In this document: one piece after another, positions 43,084 to 49,741 of the stretch | How the letters are laid out: each line of letters starts with the position of its first letter | How positions within the stretch are numbered: position 1 is the stretch's first letter | Assembly: GCA_017744605.1 (NCBI GenBank) | Contig: JAGIAZ010000008.1 | Location: forward strand, 100,750-164,749 | Length of the DNA: 64,000 bases | Origin: Sphingobium sp. | Lineage (GTDB): Bacteria; Pseudomonadota; Alphaproteobacteria; Sphingomonadales; Sphingomonadaceae | Direction: 5' to 3' | Position numbers and translations under genes: made by a program | The notes under the pieces: model-generated | The model's input: the letters and a program-made list of their open reading frames with translations, nothing else | The model's database searches: none | Told to the model about the DNA's origin: nothing

Positions 43084-43172
43084 CATTGTGCGCCGCACAA
43101 TGGCAGGGAACTCGACTCGTCCCGACTCATCTTCGACTCGTCGTTGAATCCCGGGAGTCGATTCGACTCCCG
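43084..43172. promoter_or_regulatory. GANTC cluster with two perfect dyads upstream of the M23-bactofilin genes
   Basis: Seven GANTC sites lie at 43114, 43124, 43135, 43146, 43155, 43160 and 43165 (an eighth at 43036). Two perfect dyads occur: CATTGTGC-GCC-GCACAATG (43084-43102) and CGGGAGTCGA-T-TCGACTCCCG (43152-43172). The 42882-43234 gap between divergent tRNA-Ser and the M23 gene contains no gene. GANTC is the CcrM methylation site, used for cell-cycle timing in Alphaproteobacteria. Confidence 0.7.
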
Positions 43173-43234
43173 CAAAACCGCTCTGTTAGCGCCAGCTTCC
43201 ATATCGACAATCTGTAACAAGCAGACTGAAACGG

Positions 43235-44383
43235 GTGGCAATCAACAAACTATCCCTGCGCGGCGCCGTGAAGAAAATCGCGGCACTGACCCCGGAGCGC
43301 GAGATTTATCTGCGCTCGGGCGGGACTGTGAAATTCGTCCGCATTTCCGCCCGTCTGCAGCTCGCCGTCGCGGGCCTCATCCTCATGCTTCTCGGCGGTT
43401 GGTGTGTCGTGACCGGCTCGATGCTGTGGAGCCAGGCCCACCTGTCCGCCGAGCGCGCCTCGATTGCGCGCGAGCGCGCCGCCGTGATCGACGGTCAGGC
43501 GCGCGTCGAAGCCTATAAGGGCTCGGTCAGCGAAATCGAGCGAGACATCAAGGCACGCCAGAAGGCGTCGGACGACCTGCTGAAGGCCTATTTCGGCGAC
43601 GTCCCCGCAGCCCCGAAGGCGAGTGGCGCCGCGCCCGCGAAGGCCGGCAAGGTCAGCGCCGTTTCGCCCGAGGCGGCCCGCCTGCTCGATCTGCGCGCCA
43701 GGCAGGATGCATTCGAAGCCAGGCTGACGACCGCTGCCCGTCAGCGTCTCGCCAAGGTCGAGGCTGCAATCCGCGGCTTCGGGCTCAATCCCGCCGCGTT
43801 CACCAATGCGCGGGGCGGCATGGGCGGTCCCTATGTGCCGGCACATGGCCTCATCGCCACCGACCCCGAATTGCGCGATCTTGCGACGCTGCTGAGCCGC
43901 CTCAATGCGATGGAGACGACGCTCGCCACCATTCCGTCGGATCGGCCGACCGCCGCGCCGATGGAAACCAGTTCCTACGGCTATCGCCGGGATCCGTTCA
44001 ACGGGGAGACAGCCTTCCATGCCGGCATCGATTTCCCCGGCGCATATGGTCAGCCGATCATCGCCGCGGCCGCCGGCCAGGTGAGCTTCGTCGGCCAGAG
44101 ACCGGGCTATGGCAATGTGGTCGAGATCGACCATGGCAATGGTATCTTAACGCGCTACGCTCACCTCTCACGCTTCGGCGCCCGGGTTGGAGACAAGGTG
44201 GCGCGCGGCCAGGCGATTGCCCGCATGGGCTCGACCGGCCGCTCGACCGGCACCCATCTCCATTTCGAAGTGCGCGTGCGCGGCGAAGCGGTCAATCCGC
44301 GCCGCTTTTTGGAGGCCCGTCAGGATGTTCTCGAAGTCCAGAAGCTCGCAAAGCAGCGCCTCGTCCGTGGCAACCGGGGCTAG
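43235..44383 (+). CDS. M23 family metallopeptidase with N-terminal membrane anchor
   Basis: 382 residues. One transmembrane helix near residues 44-66 (LQLAVAGLILMLLGGWCVVTG), then a periplasmic coiled-coil region, then the LytM/M23 domain: HAGIDFPGAYGQ, GNVVEIDHGNGILTRYAHLS and HLHFEVRV giving the H-x(n)-D and HxH zinc ligands. It cleaves peptidoglycan cross-links or tethers. GTG start at 43235. The bactofilin gene begins inside its 3' end, the same pairing as LmdC-type peptidases with bactofilins in stalked/budding Alphaproteobacteria, where the bactofilin positions the hydrolase. Confidence 0.92.
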   Translation: MAINKLSLRGAVKKIAALTPEREIYLRSGGTVKFVRISARLQLAVAGLILMLLGGWCVVTGSMLWSQAHLSAERASIARERAAVIDGQARVEAYKGSVSEIERDIKARQKASDDLLKAYFGDVPAAPKASGAAPAKAGKVSAVSPEAARLLDLRARQDAFEARLTTAARQRLAKVEAAIRGFGLNPAAFTNARGGMGGPYVPAHGLIATDPELRDLATLLSRLNAMETTLATIPSDRPTAAPMETSSYGYRRDPFNGETAFHAGIDFPGAYGQPIIAAAAGQVSFVGQRPGYGNVVEIDHGNGILTRYAHLSRFGARVGDKVARGQAIARMGSTGRSTGTHLHFEVRVRGEAVNPRRFLEARQDVLEVQKLAKQRLVRGNRG

Positions 44384-44732
44384 GCATACGCCTTTCTCGC
44401 TTCTGGGCAGTGATGTGATCATTCGCGGCGATGTCGAGGCGCGTGTCGACCTGCATATCGACGGTCAGGTCGAAGGCGACGTCGTCTGTGCCGCGCTGGT
44501 GCAGGGTGCGGAAAGCCGCATCAAGGGCCATGTGACTGCCAAGACCGCGCGCATCGCGGGGACCATCGAGGGCTCGATCACGACGGAAGAGCTGATCGTC
44601 GAAGGCAGCGCGCGTATCTCCGGCGACGTCACCTACCAGACCATCGCCATCGCGACGGGCGGACAGGTCGACGGAAAGCTGACCCATAAGGACCCCGGCA
44701 CGCAGGGCGACCTCAAGCTCGTGAAGAGCTGA
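44325..44732 (+). CDS. Bactofilin (polymer-forming cytoskeletal protein)
   Basis: 135 residues. Flexible Ser-rich N-terminus, then the right-handed beta-helix core with repeating units (SLLGSDVIIRGDVEARVDLHIDG; GQVEGDVVCAALVQG; HVTAKTARIAGTIEGSI; GSARISGDVTYQTIAIATG). It self-assembles into membrane-associated filaments. The ATG overlaps the M23 gene by 59 bases in another frame; AGGAGG-like TTTTGGAGG lies about 14 bases upstream. Confidence 0.92.
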   Translation: MFSKSRSSQSSASSVATGARHTPFSLLGSDVIIRGDVEARVDLHIDGQVEGDVVCAALVQGAESRIKGHVTAKTARIAGTIEGSITTEELIVEGSARISGDVTYQTIAIATGGQVDGKLTHKDPGTQGDLKLVKS

Positions 44733-44811
44733 GCGCCCGACATCCAGCCGCCGCATTGCAATCTCCGCGTAACTTGGGCAGCGTCTGGCCGTTGTCGAGG
44801 AATGGAGTGCA

Positions 44812-45213
44812 ATGGCTGAAATCCTGTCGTCGGTCCGCTGGGGCTGGGTGGTCCTCGCGGCGGTGCTCGCGCAGGCGCTCCTCATTCCCGTCGATTATGC
44901 GCTAAGCGCCTTCGGGGCGTGGCTGGGCTGGGTGCGCGGCGACCTCCTGTTGTCGCGCGTCGCGATTCTGCTGGTGATGTTCCTCGCCGGTCTGTGGGTG
45001 TCGCGCCATGCCAAGGCGCATTTCACCGCCAATGGCCTCTTTGTCGGTCTTGTCGCGGTGCTCATCTACTTGCCGGTTCTGATCGCGGTCCAGCCGCCTT
45101 ATCCCTTCCTCGAGGTCGTGAACGGGCTGCTCAAGATCGTGGCGGCGACCCTGGGCGGCGGGCTGATCGGTCACCGGAAGCGGCGCGGGATCAGGAAGCG
45201 GGCGCGGGGCTGA
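44812..45213 (+). CDS. Four-helix membrane protein of unknown function
   Basis: 133 residues with four hydrophobic segments (WGWVVLAAVLAQALLIPV; VAILLVMFLAGLWVS; LFVGLVAVLIYLPVLIAV; LLKIVAATLGGGLIG) and a basic C-terminal tail (RKRRGIRKRARG). No family assigned. 79 bases after the bactofilin gene. Confidence 0.6.
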   Translation: MAEILSSVRWGWVVLAAVLAQALLIPVDYALSAFGAWLGWVRGDLLLSRVAILLVMFLAGLWVSRHAKAHFTANGLFVGLVAVLIYLPVLIAVQPPYPFLEVVNGLLKIVAATLGGGLIGHRKRRGIRKRARG

Positions 45214-45250
45214 AGACTGGGGGCCGAAGACTGGGGGCGGGAGCGCGGCA

Positions 45251-46576
45251 TTGGAACAGGGGGCACCGAGCAACGACAGCAACGCGCTGCGGCTGCGGAC
45301 GGTCATCGCCTGCAATATCGGTGTCTGCCTCGAGGGGTTCGACTTCATCGCCTACACCGCCTTTGCGGCAATCATCGGCAAGCTCTTCTTTCCCGCCGGG
45401 GATGCGCTCGCGGGCGCGTTGCTCGTCTTCGGGGGTTTTGGCGCCGCTTATGTGGCGCGTCCTGTCGGCGGCCTCTTCTGGGGCGTCTATGCCGATCGCT
45501 TCGGGCGCCGCCGCGCGCTGGCGACGATCGCCATGCTCATGGGTCTTGGCACCCTCGGCATCGCGATCGCGCCGACCTACGCGGCCGTGGGCATGGTCGC
45601 GCCGGTCATCGTCCTCACAGCTCGCCTCGTGCAGGGCTTTGCCGCCAGCGGCGAGTTCGCCAGCGCCACCGCGATGCTGGTCGAGCTTGCCCCGCCGGGA
45701 CGCCGCGCCTTCTATGCGAGTAGCCAGATGGCGGCGCAGGTCGTGACCATTGGCCTCGCGACGGGGGTGGCAGTCCTGCTATCCGACAATCTGACGCCCG
45801 AGGCGCTGGAGAGCTGGGGCTGGCGCTTCGTCTTCGTCCTGGGCGCATTGCTCGCGCCTTTCGGCCTCTACATGCGCACCCGGCTCGCCGAATCGCCCGT
45901 CTTCCTGGCGCTGCAGTCGCGAGGACGCGCGGAGCCTATGCCCATCGGCCATGTGCTGCGCGCCCACATGCGCGCCTTGGCGCAGATCGCGGGCATTGTC
46001 GTGATCAGCGCCGCAGCGCTCTATCTGATCCTCGTCTTCATGCCTGTTTTCGCAGGACAGCAGCTCGGCCTGCCACCGCGCGCTGTCCGGCTGACGATCA
46101 TCCTCTGTGCATTCGCCGAGATGCCGGTGATCCTCCTTGCCGGATGGATGGCGGATCGCTGGGGCGCGGCCCGCCTCCTGCTGCTGGCCGCGCTGGCTTA
46201 TGCTTTGATCGCGCCGCCGCTTCTGGTCTGGCTGGTCCATTCGCCGTCCATGGCGGTGTTTGCGCTTGTCGAGCTTGCCTGCGCGCTGCTGCTCGGCATG
46301 ATGACCGGCCCGATGCCGCTCGTCATTTCCGGCCTGCTGCCGGCCAGCGTCCGTTCCAGCGGCATCGGTCTTGTCTTCAATCTTGTCGGCGCCATTTTCG
46401 GTGGTCTCGGCCCGTTCCTCATCACGGCCTATGTCGGCATGACCGGCGATCTGACGGGGCCGGCCTGGTGGGCGTTGTTCACGGCGCTCGTCGGCGTCTT
46501 GGCGGCGGAATATGTCCTGCGCTATGCAAGAGGGGACGGCGCCGTGGGTGCGCCGGATGAGGAGAGCGTGACGTGA
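45251..46576 (+). CDS. MFS transporter, MHS (metabolite:H+ symporter) family
   Basis: 441 residues, 12 transmembrane segments. MHS features: LEGFDFIAYTAFAAIIGKLFFP in helix 1, ADRFGRRRALATIAM in the first cytosolic loop and RLVQGFAASGEFASATAML. MHS members carry dicarboxylates, osmolytes or aromatic acids with protons. TTG start at 45251 with GGGAG upstream. The stop overlaps the GTG of the SnoaL-like gene (GTGA). Confidence 0.88.
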   Translation: MEQGAPSNDSNALRLRTVIACNIGVCLEGFDFIAYTAFAAIIGKLFFPAGDALAGALLVFGGFGAAYVARPVGGLFWGVYADRFGRRRALATIAMLMGLGTLGIAIAPTYAAVGMVAPVIVLTARLVQGFAASGEFASATAMLVELAPPGRRAFYASSQMAAQVVTIGLATGVAVLLSDNLTPEALESWGWRFVFVLGALLAPFGLYMRTRLAESPVFLALQSRGRAEPMPIGHVLRAHMRALAQIAGIVVISAAALYLILVFMPVFAGQQLGLPPRAVRLTIILCAFAEMPVILLAGWMADRWGAARLLLLAALAYALIAPPLLVWLVHSPSMAVFALVELACALLLGMMTGPMPLVISGLLPASVRSSGIGLVFNLVGAIFGGLGPFLITAYVGMTGDLTGPAWWALFTALVGVLAAEYVLRYARGDGAVGAPDEESVT

Positions 46577-47082
46577 AGCCGAAGGTAGCGCTGGAAGACC
46601 GGGTCGAGATCGAAGAGCTGATGGCACGCTATGCCTGGGCGCTCGATACGGGCGACTTCGAAGGCTATGCGGCCTGCTTCACCGAGGATGGCTGGCTCGA
46701 GCATTGGCCGCAGGGGCGCTGCCATGGCCGCGACGGTCTGAAGCGCGCCACGGACTCGCTCTGGTACGACAAGCCCGATCAGTATCTCGGCCGCCAGCAT
46801 CGCATGTCGCAAGTGCTGATGACGCCGGAGACCGGCGCGGAAGGGCAGGGCGACCGGCCCGGCGTGCGGATCAAGTGTTTCTGGTCGATCCTTCAGCACG
46901 ACGTCATCACCTTCGAGAACCGTGTCTTCGGCATGGGAACATGGGATACGCTGGCGGTGAAGGAAGCCGACGGCGAATGGCGCCTCAAGAGCGTCTATGT
47001 CGATCTATGGATCAATGGCCAGGTCCCCTGGGTGGGCGAGCCGCGCGCCTGGAGCCGCAACCAGTCGGCTGCTGCGGAATAA
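46573..47082 (+). CDS. SnoaL-like / NTF2-fold protein
   Basis: 169 residues with the small alpha+beta cone: EELMARYAWALDTGDFEGYAACFTEDGW and FENRVFGMGTWDTLAVKEADGEWRLKSVYV. Close to ring-hydroxylating dioxygenase beta-subunit-like and dehydratase-type SnoaL proteins. Coupled to the MHS transporter by a 4-base GTGA overlap, so the two may handle one compound. Confidence 0.8.
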   Translation: MKPKVALEDRVEIEELMARYAWALDTGDFEGYAACFTEDGWLEHWPQGRCHGRDGLKRATDSLWYDKPDQYLGRQHRMSQVLMTPETGAEGQGDRPGVRIKCFWSILQHDVITFENRVFGMGTWDTLAVKEADGEWRLKSVYVDLWINGQVPWVGEPRAWSRNQSAAAE

Positions 47083-47128
47083 CTATCCATTTCCAATGCT
47101 CTTGCCTTCGCAGGAGCACTGCGGCGGA

Positions 47129-48709
47129 TCACCGCTCCTTGGTGGCGCTGAACGCGATCTCGGGATTGCGCTCGGCCTGATAGCCGACATCCCATGCCGA
47201 CCGGGCCAGGAAGACGGGATTTTCGTCGCGGTCCCTTGCCATGTTGGTGCGGTTGATGCTGGCGAAGCTTTCGATGGTGCGCGCCTCGCCGCCCAGCCAG
47301 CGGGCGGTATCGAACGGCGCCGGCTCCAGCGCCGCCTCGACCTTATACTCGGCCTCCAGCCGCGAAATCAGCACGTCGAGCTGGAGTTGGCCCACGACGC
47401 CGACGATCCACTGGCTGCCGATCTCGGGATAGAAGACCTGGATGACTCCCTCTTCGCTGAGATCGTCGAGCGCCTTGCGGAGCTGCTTGGTCTTGGTCGG
47501 GTCCTTCAGCGCGATGCGGCGCAGGATTTCGGGTGCGAAGTTCGGCAACCCCGTAAAGCGCACGTCGGCCTTCTCGCTCAGCGTGTCGCCGACGCGCAGC
47601 GTGCCATGATTGGGAATGCCGATGATGTCGCCGGGCAATGCCTCGTCGGCGATCTCGCGGTCCTGCGCGAAGAAGAGGATCGGCGAATGCACCGCGATCG
47701 GTTTGCCGCTGCCCGATGGCGTGAGCTTCATGCCGCGGCGGAACTTGCCGGAGCACAGGCGCATGAAGGCGATGCGGTCGCGGTGCTGCGGGTCCATATT
47801 GGCCTGCACCTTGAAGATGAAGCCGGTGACATCGCCGCGTTCGGGTTCGACCGGCGCGGGCTCGGCCGGCTGGGTGCGCGGCGGCGGCGCATGAGCCGCC
47901 AGCGCCTCGATCAGCTCACCCACGCCGAAGCGCTTGAGCGCCGATCCGAAATAGACCGGCGTCAGGTCGCCGTGGCGATAGGCGGCGAGGTCGAAATGCG
48001 CATAGCCGCCCTGTGCGAGCTCGGCTTCTTCGCGTAATTTGGAAAGCCCATCGCTCGAAAGCAGCTCGGCGAGTTTCGGATCGTCGAGGCCGCTCAGTTG
48101 CGTGAAGCTGCCGTCGAACTCCTTGCTCGGCCCGACCGGCTGCATCAGGCGGTCGGTGGCGAAGTCGTATATGCCCTCGAACGCGCCGCCCATGCCGACC
48201 GGCCAGCTCATCGGACATACGTCGAGCGCCAGCTTGTCGGCCACTTCATCGAGGATCGCGAAACCGTCGCGGCCTTCGCGGTCGACCTTGTTGACGAAGG
48301 TGATGATCGGGACCGAGCGGAGGCGGCAGACCTCGAAGAGCTTCAGCGTCTGCGGCTCGATGCCCTTGGCCGCGTCGATCACCATGACCGCGCTGTCGAC
48401 GGCCGTGAGCGTGCGGTAGGTGTCTTCCGAGAAATCCTCGTGGCCCGGCGTATCGAGCAGGTTGAAGGTGATGACGCTGCCATCGGGCTGGGTGCGCTCG
48501 AAGGTCATGACCGAGGAGGTGACCGAAATGCCGCGCTGCTGCTCGATCTTCATCCAGTCCGATCGGGCGCGCCGGTTGGCGCCGCGCGCCTTCACCTCGC
48601 CGGCAAGATGGATCGCGCCGCCGGCCAGCAGCAGCTTCTCGGTGAGCGTGGTCTTGCCCGCGTCGGGGTGGGAGATGATCGCGAAGGTGCGACGGGATGC
48701 GATGGACAT
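47129..48709 (-). CDS. prfC: Peptide chain release factor 3
   Basis: 526 residues, class II release-factor GTPase. G1 SHPDAGKTTLTE, G2-region EQQRGISVTSS, G3 DTPGHEDFSED, G4 NKVDREGRD; domain 2 and the C-terminal domain follow. It recycles RF1/RF2 from the ribosome after termination. ATG at 48709. Confidence 0.97.
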   Translation of the reverse strand: MSIASRRTFAIISHPDAGKTTLTEKLLLAGGAIHLAGEVKARGANRRARSDWMKIEQQRGISVTSSVMTFERTQPDGSVITFNLLDTPGHEDFSEDTYRTLTAVDSAVMVIDAAKGIEPQTLKLFEVCRLRSVPIITFVNKVDREGRDGFAILDEVADKLALDVCPMSWPVGMGGAFEGIYDFATDRLMQPVGPSKEFDGSFTQLSGLDDPKLAELLSSDGLSKLREEAELAQGGYAHFDLAAYRHGDLTPVYFGSALKRFGVGELIEALAAHAPPPRTQPAEPAPVEPERGDVTGFIFKVQANMDPQHRDRIAFMRLCSGKFRRGMKLTPSGSGKPIAVHSPILFFAQDREIADEALPGDIIGIPNHGTLRVGDTLSEKADVRFTGLPNFAPEILRRIALKDPTKTKQLRKALDDLSEEGVIQVFYPEIGSQWIVGVVGQLQLDVLISRLEAEYKVEAALEPAPFDTARWLGGEARTIESFASINRTNMARDRDENPVFLARSAWDVGYQAERNPEIAFSATKER

Positions 48710-48733
48710 GGGCTTCGTTTCGACTTTCCAACC

Positions 48734-48816
48734 CCGTCATCCCCGCGAAAGCGGGAATCCAGGTGGCGTTAAGCCGCGCCTGTGATTCTGGAGTCCCGCT
48801 TTTGCGGGAATGACGG
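48734..48816. repeat. Inverted pair of a sphingomonad-type intergenic repeat
   Basis: 29-bp arms at 48734-48762 and 48788-48816, 26 of 29 complementary (CCGTCATCCCCGCGAAAGCG... and its inverse). The unit is the frequent CGTCATTCCCGC-type REP. Fills the prfC-aldose epimerase gap and may act as a bidirectional terminator. Confidence 0.85.
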
Positions 48817-48834
48817 TTGATTTGAAGGCGGCCC

Positions 48835-49701
48835 TTACCCTCGAACCAGCCTAACGTCCATGCCCCAGCTTTGCGCCTCTCCAGGGCGGATCCTGACGAT
48901 GCCCGGCTTGTCCCAGATCTCGCCCGCGAACCCGACGGGATCGGCGATGCCGGCCCAGGGCTCGATGCAGACGAAGGGGGCGCCGGGCTTGGTCCAGATG
49001 CCGAGATTGGGCATGTTCTTCCAGCCGATGCGGAGGCATGGAAAACCCTCCACGCCATAGACGACATGGTCGCTGCGTACATTTTCCCAGATCAGCGCAT
49101 CGTCCGTGAACAGATCGTCGCGCAGGCCGAGCCGCCGACCATCCAAGGGGCTTTGCCGAGGATCGGGCGCGATGAGATTGTTCGAAAGCTGCCGGAGTGC
49201 CTCGGGCTCCTCCCGCGCGAAGGTGATGCCATGCGCATCACGTGGAGCGCCATAGGGCAGGGGCCACGCAAAGGCTGGATGAAAGCCGAAGCTGGCCGGC
49301 ATGTCCGCTTTGCCGTCATTGGCCGTCCTGATATCAATGAACAGTGTCGCCTCCTCCAGCGTGAAGGCGACATCCAGCGTGAACGCGAAGGGAAAGACGG
49401 CGCGCGTCGCCTCATTGTCGGACAAGCGCATGGCGACCCGGCTCACGTCGCGCTCGAGAAGTTCGAACGTCTGGCGCCGGGCGAAACCATGGCGGGGCAG
49501 CTCATATGTCTTGCCGTCGAGGCGATATTTGCCACCGGCCAACTTGCCGACGATGGGGAAGAGCAATGGCGCGCGACCCGTCCACCAGGTCGGATCGCCG
49601 TTCGTCATCAACTGGTGCCCGTCAGCGTCCTTGAGGCTCGAAAGTTCGGCGCCGAGCGGGTTGATCGCGGCAGACAGGTGGCCAGAAGTGATTTTAATCA
49701 T
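48835..49701 (-). CDS. Aldose 1-epimerase family protein
   Basis: 288 residues. Galactose mutarotase-like beta-sandwich: AAINPLGAELSSL, YELPRHGFARRQTFEL (His), FGFHPAFAWPLP (His), and WTKPGAPFVCIEPWAGIADP (catalytic Glu). YihR/LacX-like members interconvert sugar anomers. ATG at 49701 is 40 bases after the pheT stop; possibly in one transcript. Confidence 0.88.
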   Translation of the reverse strand: MIKITSGHLSAAINPLGAELSSLKDADGHQLMTNGDPTWWTGRAPLLFPIVGKLAGGKYRLDGKTYELPRHGFARRQTFELLERDVSRVAMRLSDNEATRAVFPFAFTLDVAFTLEEATLFIDIRTANDGKADMPASFGFHPAFAWPLPYGAPRDAHGITFAREEPEALRQLSNNLIAPDPRQSPLDGRRLGLRDDLFTDDALIWENVRSDHVVYGVEGFPCLRIGWKNMPNLGIWTKPGAPFVCIEPWAGIADPVGFAGEIWDKPGIVRIRPGEAQSWGMDVRLVRG

Positions 49702-49741
49702 TGACGGCGCGTCCAATCCGAATGGCGATGGGGGTATTTGG

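Noticed and set aside
43026..43234. Small open frames across the GANTC cluster
   Set aside because: Repetitive Ser/Arg/Thr translations arise from the GACTC repeats; the real gene starts at GTG 43235.
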